Positions 37,611 through 47,758 of a stretch of 64,000 nucleotides of DNA are shown here, piece after piece (positions within the stretch are counted from its first letter, which is position 1; each line of letters starts with the position of its first letter). The translations under genes and the position numbers were made by a program. A model generated the notes under the pieces. That model searched no databases, was not told the DNA's origin, and saw only the letters and a list, made by a program, of their open reading frames with translations. Source of the stretch: Ornithinibacillus scapharcae TW25. Lineage in GTDB: Bacteria; Bacillota; Bacilli; Bacillales; Amphibacillaceae. The stretch is taken from the NCBI RefSeq assembly GCF_000190475.1, contig NZ_AEWH01000046.1, forward strand, positions 36,724 through 100,723. Reading direction: 5' to 3'.

Positions 37611-37676
37611 TTATAACTTTTCTGGGAAGTAACCCTTTCTATAAGTTAGAACATGATATTCTAAATCTGGATCCAT
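37611..37676 (-). CDS. possible 21-residue ORF or gene remnant
   Basis: Minus-strand ATG to TAA, coding-like peptide (MDPDLEYHVLTYRKGYF...). The same frame is open back to 37709 (YPEHRLALKHF). Only a weak ribosome-binding site (TTAAAG). It sits between era and yqzL. Not recognised. Confidence 0.25.
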   Translation of the reverse strand: MDPDLEYHVLTYRKGYFPEKL

Positions 37677-37760
37677 AAAGTGCTTTAATGCTAACCTATG
37701 TTCCGGATATTATTATGGTTTCCACTAAAGCTGAAACAATTAGTTAAAAAATTTACCAAC

Positions 37761-38663
37761 TTAATATTCATCATTACGGAATCCATATTCATACAGTTGA
37801 CTTTGCTTATTTCTCCAGTCTTTTTGTACTTTTACCCAAAGTTCTAAATAGACTTTTGAACCTAATAACGATTCAATATCTTTTCTCGCATCCTTACCAA
37901 TGTTTTTTAACATGCTTCCTTGTTTACCAATCAATATACCTTTTTGAGATTTTCTCTCGGTAACAATAACCGCTTGGATAAATATCGCATTTGATTCCCG
38001 TTTTTCAATATTTTCAATCACAACAGCGATTGAATGTGGTATCTCTTCTCTTGTTAAATGCAATACTTTTTCTCTTATTAACTCACTAATGATAAATCGC
38101 TCAGGATGATCGGTTACCTGATCAGCAGGATAAAATTGTGGACCTTCAGGTAAATGTTCTTTCAAAACATCTAGTAATCGATTCACATTATTTCCTTGAA
38201 GAGCAGAGATAGGGATAATCTCTTCAAAATCATACTTATCCTTATAGAATTCTATTAATGGTAATAGCTTGTCTGGGTGAACTAAGTCTATTTTATTTAC
38301 CACTAAAAAGACTGGGCTCTTTACTCTTTCAAGACGATCGATAATGAATTGGTCTCCACGACCATATCCTTCATCTGCGTTAATCATAAATAAAACAGCA
38401 TCTACTTCATTTAACGTGTTTTCGGCAATTTTAACCATAAAATCACCTAAACGGTGCTTCGGTTTATGTATCCCTGGTGTATCTATAAAAATAAACTGTG
38501 CATCATTCTGAGTCAACACACCTTGAATTTTATTCCGAGTTGTTTGGGGTTTGTCACTCATAATTGCAATTTTTTGTCCGATTACTTTATTCATAAATGT
38601 TGATTTACCAACATTAGGTCTACCAATGATTGCTATAAAACCTGATTTGTAATTAGTGTCCAT
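37761..38663 (-). CDS. era: GTPase Era
   Basis: 300-residue ribosome-assembly GTPase acting on 16S rRNA and the small subunit. G motifs [25 protein letters not shown] and the C-terminal KH domain ([19 protein letters not shown]). ATG 38663 follows TGGAGGACC; the reading to 38690 would contain that site. The cdd gene that precedes era in B. subtilis is absent. Confidence 0.97.
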   Translation of the reverse strand: MDTNYKSGFIAIIGRPNVGKSTFMNKVIGQKIAIMSDKPQTTRNKIQGVLTQNDAQFIFIDTPGIHKPKHRLGDFMVKIAENTLNEVDAVLFMINADEGYGRGDQFIIDRLERVKSPVFLVVNKIDLVHPDKLLPLIEFYKDKYDFEEIIPISALQGNNVNRLLDVLKEHLPEGPQFYPADQVTDHPERFIISELIREKVLHLTREEIPHSIAVVIENIEKRESNAIFIQAVIVTERKSQKGILIGKQGSMLKNIGKDARKDIESLLGSKVYLELWVKVQKDWRNKQSQLYEYGFRNDEY

Positions 38664-38868
38664 GTAGGTCCTCCAAGAAGTTTTTTCCATTATTCTTTCT
38701 AGTTTGGTCTATTATACTACAAAATCTTTCTTGTTTCATGTTATCGACAAAAGCTTTAAAAAGATTATTTCCTTCGATAAATATCTATAAAAAAACTCGA
38801 ATCCACTCGTTTTATAAAGTTCGTTCTTCTTATATTCCCCTTTTCTGCACTTGTTAAAAATAAAATTA

Positions 38869-38911
38869 AGGATGTATGATGGGCCAAATCTCCTCCCTTC
38901 ATACATCCTTA
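38869..38911 (-). terminator. intrinsic terminator of dgkA
   Basis: AAGGATGTATGA / TCATACATCCTT inverted repeat, moderately T-rich downstream on the minus strand. Confidence 0.7.
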
Positions 38912-38915
38912 CCCT

Positions 38916-39269
38916 TCAGATTAATTTAGGTATAAAAATGATTAGACCAACCACCACCGCACTTACCGCTGCTACAAAAACCCCCGCAGCAGCGATATCC
39001 TTAATCTTTTTTGCAGTAGGATGAATCTCAGGTTTCAGATAATTAATAATCTCTTCTATTGCGGTGTTTAAAATTTCAGCAGATAGTACTAAACCAATAA
39101 CAATAACTATTGCTAACCACTCCATAGCTGAAATATGCATATAGAGGCCAAATCCTACCACAATCAGCGTGACTAAAAGATGCACGCGAAAGTTCTTCTC
39201 TGATTTAAATACCTCTCTCAGCCCATTGAAAGCATATCGAAAACCTATCTCTTTTTTCTTACCTTCCAA
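38916..39269 (-). CDS. dgkA: undecaprenol kinase / diacylglycerol kinase family (DgkA)
   Basis: 117 residues, three membrane helices and the family signature EILNTAIEEIINYL near 66-79 with acidic catalytic residues. Gram-positive members phosphorylate undecaprenol for cell-wall lipid carrier recycling. Overlaps the end of ybeY by 11 bases. Confidence 0.93.
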   Translation of the reverse strand: MEGKKKEIGFRYAFNGLREVFKSEKNFRVHLLVTLIVVGFGLYMHISAMEWLAIVIVIGLVLSAEILNTAIEEIINYLKPEIHPTAKKIKDIAAAGVFVAAVSAVVVGLIIFIPKLI

Positions 39270-39723
39270 GTTTAAATTCCCCTAGTATTTCTTCTTGTTT
39301 GGTAAACATTATCTTTTCGTCTTCTTCCGTCATATGATCATACCCTAGTAGATGTAAAAATCCATGAACTGCTAGGAAACCAAGCTCTCTTTCAAAAGAG
39401 TGGTTATATTCCTCAGCTTGTTCTTTAGCCTTTTCAACGGAAATGATAATATCTCCTAAAGCTACTGGAATTTCTTGTCCAATAATTGTTACCTCGCCTT
39501 CTACAGTCTCCTCAAGGGCAAAGGAAATCACATCAGTTGGTTTGTCTAAATGACGGTAATCTCTATTTATTTGTTGGATTTCTTCGTTCGTTACAAATGT
39601 CACCGAGACCTCTGCAGATTCTTTAACCTTCTCTTTTTGTGCAGTTAATTCTAATAAACCCTTAATTAATCCAAAATGTTCTTCTGGAACGGTTTCTGTA
39701 TTATCATGAAAATCTATTTCCAC
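39259..39723 (-). CDS. ybeY: endoribonuclease YbeY
   Basis: 154-residue metal-dependent RNase for 16S rRNA 3'-end processing and ribosome quality control. The zinc motif HGFLHLLGYDH (H3xH5xH) is intact near 120-130. Start overlaps the pgpH stop by one base (39723), and the downstream dgkA overlaps its end, so this is a tightly packed operon. Confidence 0.96.
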   Translation of the reverse strand: MEIDFHDNTETVPEEHFGLIKGLLELTAQKEKVKESAEVSVTFVTNEEIQQINRDYRHLDKPTDVISFALEETVEGEVTIIGQEIPVALGDIIISVEKAKEQAEEYNHSFERELGFLAVHGFLHLLGYDHMTEEDEKIMFTKQEEILGEFKLGR

Positions 39724-41858
39724 TATTTTTCCTCCTTTGTAGGATATTGGATTCTTGAGTGAAAGATGCCTTTCAGTGCCTCACAAATCGTACGATGGAT
39801 TATTTTCACTTCCTTGATGGTTAACGGACACTCATCTAACTGGCCATCCATTAAACGGTCATTCACGATATTAGATACGATTTCATCAATCTTCTCTTCT
39901 GTAGGCTCTTTTAGAGAACGAACAGCCGCTTCAACCGAATCACAAATAGAAATGATTGCTGCTTCCTTTGTTTGTGGTTTCGGACCTGGATATCTAAAAT
40001 CTTCTTCCCTTACATTTTTATTAGTTTCTTTCTCTTTAAAATAAAAATACTTTAATAATGTTGTACCGTGATGCTGCATTGCAATATCAATGATCTCCTT
40101 AGGCATACGGTGTTTTTTCAACAATTCTGCACCGTCATATGGATGTCTAATAATTATTTCTGCGCTTTGCTCCGGCGAGATTACATCATGTGGATTTTTA
40201 ATCGACAATTGGTTTTCAATAAAATAATGTGGTCTTACCGTTTTTCCAATGTCATGATAATATGCTGCTACACGTGCTAACAATCCATTTGCCCCAATGG
40301 CATCACAGGCGGTCTCACTTAGGTTTGCTACCATAATAGAGTGATGGTATGTTCCAGGCGCCTCCGTTAAGATTTTCTTTAACAATGGCTGATTAGGACT
40401 GGACAATTGTAATAGTTTAATATCGGATAATATTCCAAGTCCAGATTCAAAAAATGGTAGTAACCCTATGGTTAATACAGTTGATAAAAATGCAGATGCA
40501 ATTCCATAACTAGAAAGAAGAAATACATCGCCTAATGAATACTTTTCAAAGGACAAGAATACAAATAAAAGTATAGCCATAATATTGACGATGGACATGC
40601 CTACCCCAGATCGCACGATGGCTAAACGATCCTTCACATTCATTAAGAATACGATAGCAGCAAATTGTGAGAACAAGAAATAAACAAGTGCTTCCTCATT
40701 CATGGTACCAGGTATTTGTCCGTTGAAGATAATTCCTCCAAGAAGTGCATATAAAATGCTTAATACAATTGCCAATCTCTCATTGATGAACTGCTTAACT
40801 AGTAATACCCCAGTTGCGACTGGAACGATAAAAAACAATTGATTTACTTGCGTTGTAAATAAGCTCACTACTTTCATAATTGAAACAACTAGTAGGCTAA
40901 TCAGTAGGATGGATGCGATTTTCCCTCTATCTAGTCGTCGCTGATTATCTATTCGATTCATTTCATATCCAATAATGCAAGCTATTAAGGTAATTAATAG
41001 TCCTAATCCGATTACTGGAAAGACATTACGGTCTTTATTTAATAAGCCTACTAATTGTAACTTTTCATAGATTTCATTTGTAATTGTTTCACCTTCACGA
41101 ACAATAATCTCACCCGCACTAATCATCACCGGCTCAACGGTGCTAGCTGCTTGTTTTTTAGCTTCGGCAGTCTTCTCCGAATCATAGAATGAATTTTCAA
41201 CAATAGCAAACTCCGTTAACTCTTCCAGTGCCTCTATTAGTTTTTGCTCTAATGTCGAATAGCGAATATTCTCTTTTACACTTTCTACAGCACTATTAAT
41301 ATTGTCTGTTCTGACTCCTGCTTGATATGTATCTTGTAGATAAGAGACTAAGGTTTCTTCCCCCTTTTCTCTTTCCTCCTTCGGCACATCAATTAATCGT
41401 AAAAAAACACTATCATCCAATTTTTCCGTAATATTATTCGATAATAGTTCTTTTAATCTATGAACTTTTTCACGATTATTTAATTGTGTAGGTGCCTCTT
41501 TTGAATCCTTAGCTAATTTAATTTCAGATTCTAATTTATCAATTGCATTAAAAATTTCCTCTATATAACTAATTTGTTCCTCTGCTATATCGGAAGAAAT
41601 ATCAAAACGATCCTCCACTGCCAGTGCGGCTTCACGTGTTTTTCGTTCAGTCTCTAGTTGGTTTTCAATCGTGATAGGTGAACGTATTGTTTCCTTTGCA
41701 TTCGTTAATGGCTCTATATCGTAAGTCTCTGTAAACACATTATTCAAAGTTAATATGAAGAAAGTTAAAGCAAGTGTGACAACGGGTATAAAAATACGAA
41801 ACCACTTTGATCTAATTTTCAATACATATTCTACTAATCTTCTAATAGAGTTCATCAT
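39723..41858 (-). CDS. pgpH: c-di-AMP phosphodiesterase PgpH (7TM-HD)
   Basis: 711 residues: N-terminal membrane helix, a large extracytoplasmic 7TMR-HDED domain (about 60-290), seven membrane helices (about 290-480), and a cytosolic HD domain (YYHDIGKTVRPHYF, HDVISPEQSAEI). It degrades cyclic di-AMP in related bacteria. ATG 41858 (or the adjacent one at 41855) follows GAGGTGAT; the longer reading to 41942 is unlikely because it covers that site. Confidence 0.95.
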   Translation of the reverse strand: MMNSIRRLVEYVLKIRSKWFRIFIPVVTLALTFFILTLNNVFTETYDIEPLTNAKETIRSPITIENQLETERKTREAALAVEDRFDISSDIAEEQISYIEEIFNAIDKLESEIKLAKDSKEAPTQLNNREKVHRLKELLSNNITEKLDDSVFLRLIDVPKEEREKGEETLVSYLQDTYQAGVRTDNINSAVESVKENIRYSTLEQKLIEALEELTEFAIVENSFYDSEKTAEAKKQAASTVEPVMISAGEIIVREGETITNEIYEKLQLVGLLNKDRNVFPVIGLGLLITLIACIIGYEMNRIDNQRRLDRGKIASILLISLLVVSIMKVVSLFTTQVNQLFFIVPVATGVLLVKQFINERLAIVLSILYALLGGIIFNGQIPGTMNEEALVYFLFSQFAAIVFLMNVKDRLAIVRSGVGMSIVNIMAILLFVFLSFEKYSLGDVFLLSSYGIASAFLSTVLTIGLLPFFESGLGILSDIKLLQLSSPNQPLLKKILTEAPGTYHHSIMVANLSETACDAIGANGLLARVAAYYHDIGKTVRPHYFIENQLSIKNPHDVISPEQSAEIIIRHPYDGAELLKKHRMPKEIIDIAMQHHGTTLLKYFYFKEKETNKNVREEDFRYPGPKPQTKEAAIISICDSVEAAVRSLKEPTEEKIDEIVSNIVNDRLMDGQLDECPLTIKEVKIIHRTICEALKGIFHSRIQYPTKEEK

Positions 41859-41923
41859 ATCACCTCTTTTTCCTGAACATATGAAATGCTTGTATAGATA
41901 ATAATTCTGATAAATAAATAAGA

Positions 41924-41942
41924 CCCAAAGTACGGGTCTCAT
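41924..41942 (-). terminator. weak terminator after phoH
   Basis: AGACCC / GGGTCT short stem at the end of phoH with a few T bases. It could allow read-through into pgpH. Confidence 0.5.
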
Positions 41943-41944
41943 GC

Positions 41945-42919
41945 TTACTCAAATGTAGCTGCTTTTTCATAAGCGTTGATGATTTTTTGTACTAATGGAT
42001 GTCTTACTACATCCGTTTGGGTTAGGTAAATAAATGAGATTCCTTTTATGTTCGTGAAAAGTTTGTCTGCTACTTGTAAGCCAGATTTCACACCTTTTGG
42101 TAAATCAATCTGGGTCATATCACCTGTAATAACCATCTTCGAGCCGAACCCCAGTCTAGTTAAAAACATCTTCATTTGCTCTGGGGTTGTATTCTGCGCC
42201 TCGTCTAATATGACAAATGCATCATCAAGTGTTCTACCACGCATGTATGCTAATGGAGCAATTTCAATGGTTTCTCTTTCAATTAATCTTAATGTATGTT
42301 CTGCTCCCAAAACATCATTTAGCGCATCATATAATGGTCTTAAGTATGGATCTACCTTTTCCTTTAAATCACCTGGCAAGAACCCAAGACTTTCTCCAGC
42401 CTCTACAGCAGGTCTAGTTAGGATAATTCGTTTAACATGACCATTTTTAAGGGCTTGCACTGCCATCACAACAGCAAGATATGTTTTCCCTGTTCCAGCA
42501 GGACCTATTCCAAAAACTAAATCATTTTCTTTTATTGCTTGGATATAGCTCTTCTGACCTAATGTTTTAATTCGGATTGATTTCCCTTTTACATTTTTTG
42601 CAATGACATCCTCAAACAACGTTTCGAACTGATCTATTTTCCCTTCCTTTGCCAGTTCAATTGCATATACGATATCACGTTCTGCAATCGTAATTCCTTT
42701 TCTAACTACTTGAAGCAGGGTCAAAAGAACATCCTGTACAATTGCTATATCACCATCAGTACCCGAGACACTAATTTTTTCACCTCTAGTAATGATAGAG
42801 ACGTTCAACTTTTCTTCGATATGTTTTAAATATCTGTCGTTATTTCCAAAAAGCTCAAGGGCTTCTTCTGGATTAGTAAGTTCAATATCAATTGCATTTA
42901 AATTTTCGGGCATTTTCAA
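41945..42919 (-). CDS. phoH: PhoH-like ATPase/RNase-associated protein
   Basis: 324 residues. The P-loop GPAGTGKTYLAV and Walker B FVILDEAQNTTPEQM belong to the PhoH/YlaK family, with a small N-terminal domain (about 1-110). Start overlaps the yqfD stop (42916-42919). Possible role in RNA metabolism next to ybeY; the exact biochemical function is uncertain. Confidence 0.93.
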   Translation of the reverse strand: MKMPENLNAIDIELTNPEEALELFGNNDRYLKHIEEKLNVSIITRGEKISVSGTDGDIAIVQDVLLTLLQVVRKGITIAERDIVYAIELAKEGKIDQFETLFEDVIAKNVKGKSIRIKTLGQKSYIQAIKENDLVFGIGPAGTGKTYLAVVMAVQALKNGHVKRIILTRPAVEAGESLGFLPGDLKEKVDPYLRPLYDALNDVLGAEHTLRLIERETIEIAPLAYMRGRTLDDAFVILDEAQNTTPEQMKMFLTRLGFGSKMVITGDMTQIDLPKGVKSGLQVADKLFTNIKGISFIYLTQTDVVRHPLVQKIINAYEKAATFE

Positions 42920-44154
42920 TCTCCTTGATTTATTGGTTGTGCTTTTGCTATATTTTCTTCAACTGTAATATATAGGTATAGTTTAACTTTACCATTCTCT
43001 ATTGATTCATGCAAAACTTTTTCAGATGTAATTTTCGCATCTGGTCCTAGTTGCAATTGTAGTTCCTCTTTTGCTTGTTTTATTCCATCCTTAATGGCTT
43101 CTTCTCTTGATCTTTCCAATTCATGGTACTGTTTCTCACTTAGAGTTGATTCGATAATTTTTATTGGTAACGTCCATTTAAAAAAGTTTAATGATGTTTC
43201 CTTATTGTCCTGATGAATCGCTTTATACTCCGGAGATGCGAAACCCCAAATAGGAAGTTTAAAATTATTGATCCCAATATAATACCGCTTCTCTTGATTT
43301 CCCGTGAGAAGTTCATAATTTTTCTTGAGTGGAATGGTTACATCAACCTCGTACCAAGTACTTGCAACTATTTCGCCATCTGCAGCTACAAGAATCGGAT
43401 TCGGTTTCTCTTTTTCGTCCTCTTGTTTATTCGTATCACCTTGTTCATTAGTGTTCTCATTTAGAGTCCCAGAGACTAGTAGTTGTCCTGGTTTTACAAA
43501 ATCATTGACCATCACTTTCGGTACACCCTTGGACACATACATTTTCTTGATGACACCCTTTTTGGTTGCAACAAGGTTTCGTGGACCGCTGACCTCATCC
43601 TTCTTCACAACTATCTTCTCTACACCTTCTAATTGATAGGTTGTCCCTTTTTGGTGTACACCAACCCAAAGTAATTCTGGTATATCATCAATCAATTTTT
43701 GTTGAATTTTTCCTGGTGCGTCGATCGTAAAAAGAAATGCACCCGGATGAATTCCGTATTCATTTAGTTGAGTGGCGATTTTTTCTTCAATTTCCTTCGG
43801 TAGCTCACCAGTAATTTCAATCTTCCATATGACATTAGACATAAATAATATCAATAAAACACTCATAATGAAGGATAGTACAAATTCTTTTCGCCTTAAA
43901 AATCGACTAAACAAAAATGGATATCCTCTTCGTTTATCAAACGATATCTTATAATCTCCCTCACGTCTAAGTTGCTTTACTTGAGGGATATCGGTTAATT
44001 TAATGTTTCCACTACAGGAGCTCTTTCCTTCACGCCTAACATTCCATACCGAAATACCATTGTTAACACATTGTTGAAAAAACAACTCCGGCATACGTCC
44101 TTTGACGATGATTGTTACATAACCTTTAATATATGACCCTTGTATCTGTTTCAT
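42916..44154 (-). CDS. yqfD: sporulation protein YqfD
   Basis: 412 residues with a cytosolic N-terminal part, one membrane helix near 92-110, then a long extracytoplasmic region including SGPRNLVATKKGVIKKMYVSKG. Matches YqfD, expressed in the mother cell during sporulation and needed for it in some species. Located between yqfC and phoH as in B. subtilis. Confidence 0.92.
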   Translation of the reverse strand: MKQIQGSYIKGYVTIIVKGRMPELFFQQCVNNGISVWNVRREGKSSCSGNIKLTDIPQVKQLRREGDYKISFDKRRGYPFLFSRFLRRKEFVLSFIMSVLLILFMSNVIWKIEITGELPKEIEEKIATQLNEYGIHPGAFLFTIDAPGKIQQKLIDDIPELLWVGVHQKGTTYQLEGVEKIVVKKDEVSGPRNLVATKKGVIKKMYVSKGVPKVMVNDFVKPGQLLVSGTLNENTNEQGDTNKQEDEKEKPNPILVAADGEIVASTWYEVDVTIPLKKNYELLTGNQEKRYYIGINNFKLPIWGFASPEYKAIHQDNKETSLNFFKWTLPIKIIESTLSEKQYHELERSREEAIKDGIKQAKEELQLQLGPDAKITSEKVLHESIENGKVKLYLYITVEENIAKAQPINQGD

Positions 44155-44177
44155 TTCATCCTCCCAGTTCCCCTTAA

Positions 44178-44459
44178 TTATCCTGGAATAAATCTTACAT
44201 CTGTTACCTTTCCTTCCAGCAATATTTCTTCTGGTAACATCATTTTCAAAACGAATGAAGAACCTTTTATCTGGATGTAACCCTTCGTTGTTTTAAGTCT
44301 TAATTCAGTATCTGTAAATACAGCAAGCCCTTTGTGATTTTCAATATATACATGCAATTGACCAATAATTGTAATTCTTGGTAGTTCCATCACAACATCA
44401 GAAGGCAGTGAAAGATATTTTACTAGCCATGGTCGTAATCGTTGTTGTATTTTTTTCAC
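44178..44459 (-). CDS. yqfC: sporulation protein YqfC
   Basis: 93-residue YabP/YqfC family protein, with LSLPSDVVMELPRITIIG and GLAVFTDTELRLKT. Expressed in sporulation with yqfD in B. subtilis; the family includes the spore-coat related YabP. Ends 24 bases before yqfD begins. Confidence 0.93.
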   Translation of the reverse strand: MKKIQQRLRPWLVKYLSLPSDVVMELPRITIIGQLHVYIENHKGLAVFTDTELRLKTTKGYIQIKGSSFVLKMMLPEEILLEGKVTDVRFIPG

Positions 44460-44516
44460 AAAAAGTGCCCCCTCTCACATTCATATTTATGAAATAATGG
44501 AACAGATAAGAACTAA

Positions 44517-44553
44517 AAAACCCAAAAGCATCGTATTGATACTTTTGGGTTTT
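44517..44553 (-). terminator. intrinsic terminator
   Basis: AAAACCCAAAAG / CTTTTGGGTTTT stem after the small floA-associated gene. Confidence 0.85.
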
Positions 44554-44558
44554 AATGA

Positions 44559-45083
44559 TTATCTTATATTCCTTTTTCTTCTATCAGAAATAACAGTGTT
44601 GTATGGTTTTCTAGCTCTTGGTTGCCCTAGAACTTCAGACATAATAACACCTTGAACTAATCCTTTACGATTGAGTCCGCTTTTTACTTCCTTGCGAAAC
44701 TTAATCTGATTTTCATTGAGTTTGCTGGTGGAATGATTTTTTATCTCATCCTTAATAGCACTTCCCAAAGATAAATCATCTTGATTAATATCATCTATTT
44801 GTGTAATTGTTGTCTGAGTATTAAGCCTACTAGCTAGTTCCTCTAATTGCTGTTTCTGCTGATCCTCTACATATACGTTTTCAGGAGTGGTTTGATAAAC
44901 CGTTTGTTTTGGCTTCTGCGTCTCTCCTGAAGGGGCCTGGCTAGGTATTGTAGCTGGTCTTGGTACAGGTGGCCTATTGGGTGATTGCTTTTCTTTTTGA
45001 TTCGAATTCTCTCCTGACATTGCCTTTATTATTCCAAAAACAATAAAAGCTAGTATCGGTAGAAATTCTATTAACCCTTCCAC
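44559..45083 (-). CDS. hypothetical membrane-anchored protein beside floA (yqfB position)
   Basis: 174 residues: N-terminal membrane helix (5-21), then a proline- and glutamine-rich disordered stretch (about 30-90) and a charged C-terminus ending QPRARKPYNTVISDRRKRN. Follows floA by about 35 bases, so it likely belongs with nfeD-floA. The gene at this place in B. subtilis is yqfB; I cannot confirm homology. A GGAAGG site precedes the ATG. Confidence 0.75.
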   Translation of the reverse strand: MEGLIEFLPILAFIVFGIIKAMSGENSNQKEKQSPNRPPVPRPATIPSQAPSGETQKPKQTVYQTTPENVYVEDQQKQQLEELASRLNTQTTITQIDDINQDDLSLGSAIKDEIKNHSTSKLNENQIKFRKEVKSGLNRKGLVQGVIMSEVLGQPRARKPYNTVISDRRKRNIR

Positions 45084-45118
45084 GGAAGTCCCCCCTTCAT
45101 TATTCGGCCGATAGTTTA

Positions 45119-46108
45119 TTACTTATCTTCATCATTATTTTCTTTTGAAAGTTTACCAATAGAATCGCGCATGTCTGTATCCGCATTGATATTTTCATAA
45201 TTTAGATAGTCCATAACACCTAATTTACCTGAGCGTAAAGCCTCTGCAAGTGCTAATGGTACATCAGCTTCCGCTTCCACAACCTTCGCACGCATCTCTT
45301 GAACACGGGCAACCATTTCTTGTTCTTGTGCAACAGCCATTGCACGACGTTCTTCTGCTTTCGCTTGGGCAATTTTCTTATCAGCTTCTGCTTGGTCTGT
45401 TTGAAGAATCGCACCAATGTTTTTACCGATATCAACATCAGCGATATCAATCGACAGAATTTCAAACGCTGTACCTGCATCTAATCCTTTAGCGAGAACA
45501 GTATGGGAAATCATATCTGGGTTTTCTAATACTTTCGCATGTGTTTCAGAGCTACCGATTGTACTTACGACACCTTCACCGACACGAGCAATAATTGTCT
45601 CCTCACCGGCACCCCCAACTAAGCGGTCGATGTTCGCACGTACTGTAATTCTCGCTTTCGCTTTAACTTCAATGCCATCCATTGCGATACCTGCAATAAA
45701 TGGTGTTTCAATTACCTCTGGGTTAACACTCATTTGTACTGCTTCTAACACATCACGACCAGCTAGGTCAATTGCAGCAGCACGCTCAAATGATAATTCG
45801 ATATTTGCACGATGTGCAGCGATTAATGCATTGACAACTCTATCAACATTACCACCTGCTAAGTAATGGCTTTCCAATTGATTCGTTTTTACATCGAGTC
45901 CAGCTTTGTGTGCTTTAATCAATGGATTAATTACACGACTAGGTACTACTCGACGTAAGCGCATCCCAACTAGTTGTAAAATACCAACTCTTACACCAGC
46001 TGCAAGCGCACTAATCCATAGTGTTACAGGTATGAATGTAAATAGGATTGCAACAGCAATCAGGATTACTGCGATTAATATCACAGGCATAATAATTTGT
46101 TCATTCAT
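45119..46108 (-). CDS. floA: flotillin-like protein FloA
   Basis: 329 residues: N-terminal hydrophobic hairpin anchor (about 6-42), PHB/flotillin domain, then a helical region with repeated Ala/Glu ([19 protein letters not shown]...). It scaffolds functional membrane microdomains. ATG 46108 has GGAGG 8 bases upstream; the adjacent TTG is equally possible. Paired with the NfeD gene upstream, as usual. Confidence 0.97.
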   Translation of the reverse strand: MNEQIIMPVILIAVILIAVAILFTFIPVTLWISALAAGVRVGILQLVGMRLRRVVPSRVINPLIKAHKAGLDVKTNQLESHYLAGGNVDRVVNALIAAHRANIELSFERAAAIDLAGRDVLEAVQMSVNPEVIETPFIAGIAMDGIEVKAKARITVRANIDRLVGGAGEETIIARVGEGVVSTIGSSETHAKVLENPDMISHTVLAKGLDAGTAFEILSIDIADVDIGKNIGAILQTDQAEADKKIAQAKAEERRAMAVAQEQEMVARVQEMRAKVVEAEADVPLALAEALRSGKLGVMDYLNYENINADTDMRDSIGKLSKENNDEDK

Positions 46109-46155
46109 CAATAAATCCTCCTAAATAATTTATATATTATAGGTTTTAAAAAACC

Positions 46156-47490
46156 TTATAATTCTCTTACCACTACACGAACTCCCTCAACTTTTACAAC
46201 TTTCAGTTTCGTATTCACTTGGATAAAGCTACCTTCTGTTACAACATCCACTCGTTCATTATCAATTAATGCAACTCCAGATGGTCTTAAACCAGTAACA
46301 GCTACACCTTCTTTACCTATCAAATCAAGGCGATTCTCCTTCGAAACATAACCAAGTTCCGTTGTGGTACGCTCTTTTAAGATGACATGTCGGAAGATCC
46401 CTTTATCAAGTCCTATTCTTCTAAATAAAATAACTGCAACTATAATCGCGACAATAAAGGCAATGGAAACACTCATCATCATATCACCAACATTTGCCCC
46501 AGACATAAATAAGGAAGCTATGATGGCTCCAATACCTATCAATCCCAGTATTCCACCTGGCAAGAATAATTCCGCAATAAGTAATGCGATACCTATTAAT
46601 AAGATAATAATAGCTTCCATCCCTGCTAATCCCGCTACTACATGACCATAGAAGAATAGAATCAATGAAATGAGTCCGATACTTCCAGGTACTCCAAATC
46701 CAGGTGAATAGAGCTCAACAACCAATCCTAATCCCGCCAAAGAAAGTAGGATAGATACAACAATAGGATTTGTAATAAATCTAGCAATATTCTCTGCGAG
46801 AGTCGGCTCATTTTGAATAATTGTCGCATTGGAAAGCCCCAATTCATATAAAAGCTCCGTACGATCGGAAACTATCCCCTCTGAATACCCTACCTTTACA
46901 GCTTCCTGAGGAGTTAAGGTCAAAAACTTCCCTTTAGGTGCCTCTAAATCAGGTAGATCGACATCTTTATCTGCCATCGCCGCAGCATAGATTGGGTCTC
47001 TTCCACCAGACTCTGCTGCACTCGTCATCGCTTTAAGCCAAGCAGATTGTGCTTTCTTGTCAGCTTCTGTTCCATCCGAATTGATAACACCACTGGCACC
47101 CATCGTAGCTCGTGGAGTCATGTAAATAGAGTCCGTATGTAAGGCGATATACGACCCTGCTGATAACGCTTGACTAATAATAAATGAAGTGGTTGGTACT
47201 TCCAGACTAGCAATGATAGTTCCAATATTATCAGCTGCTTCTACACTTCCACCAGGTGTATTGATTTCAAATATAATATGGTCTGCTCCATCTTCTATAG
47301 CTTCCTTAGTAGTTCTTGAAAGAAAAGCCTCTAATCCTCGTTCGATATCATCTTCAATCGGGATAATATATACTCTTTTTCCTCCACCTTGATTATCGGC
47401 ATGGATTACACTATTCGTGTTTAGCGGAAAAATGGATAGGATGAAAGCAATAAATATAGTAAAATAAACAGCCAAACGTTTACCTGGCAA
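46156..47490 (-). CDS. yqeZ: NfeD/YqeZ membrane-bound ClpP-class serine protease-like protein
   Basis: 444 residues: signal anchor, an extracytoplasmic ClpP/SppA-type domain (SAESGG, SAGSYIALHTDSIYM with the ATMGASG nucleophile region), four membrane helices (about 235-350) and a C-terminal OB-type NfeD domain. TTG 47490 lies 8 bases after GGAGG; the longer reading to 47499 begins inside that site. It works with FloA. Confidence 0.92.
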   Translation of the reverse strand: MPGKRLAVYFTIFIAFILSIFPLNTNSVIHADNQGGGKRVYIIPIEDDIERGLEAFLSRTTKEAIEDGADHIIFEINTPGGSVEAADNIGTIIASLEVPTTSFIISQALSAGSYIALHTDSIYMTPRATMGASGVINSDGTEADKKAQSAWLKAMTSAAESGGRDPIYAAAMADKDVDLPDLEAPKGKFLTLTPQEAVKVGYSEGIVSDRTELLYELGLSNATIIQNEPTLAENIARFITNPIVVSILLSLAGLGLVVELYSPGFGVPGSIGLISLILFFYGHVVAGLAGMEAIIILLIGIALLIAELFLPGGILGLIGIGAIIASLFMSGANVGDMMMSVSIAFIVAIIVAVILFRRIGLDKGIFRHVILKERTTTELGYVSKENRLDLIGKEGVAVTGLRPSGVALIDNERVDVVTEGSFIQVNTKLKVVKVEGVRVVVREL

Positions 47491-47714
47491 CCAGTCCACC
47501 TCCTTTTTGTACAGTTATAATACGATTCAATTAAGACTAAGGTTTCAAAAAAATTTATAAGGACGTGTAGATATACCTAAATAGTATCATAGGAATGGGA
47601 ATGAATGATAGGAATAAGTGGGGAAATTGGAAATTTCGTGGGACTACATACTTCTAGAGAGGGAATGTCATTTCAGTTGGATAATTCCACTTTTTTCAAA
47701 GGAAACAACAATAA

Positions 47715-47742
47715 AAAACCCTTGCAAGAGAGCAAGGGTTTT
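47715..47742 (-). terminator. intrinsic terminator of yqeY
   Basis: AAAACCCTTGC / GCAAGGGTTTT hairpin just after the yqeY stop. Confidence 0.85.
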
Positions 47743-47758
47743 GTTCATTGGGTATAAA

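Noticed and set aside
42048-42440. 130-residue plus-strand reading frame opposite phoH
   Set aside because: Shadow frame with low-complexity content; phoH is certain on the minus strand.
45417-45866. 149-residue plus-strand reading frame opposite floA
   Set aside because: Long open frame arising from the Ala-rich codons of floA on the other strand; no start signal.
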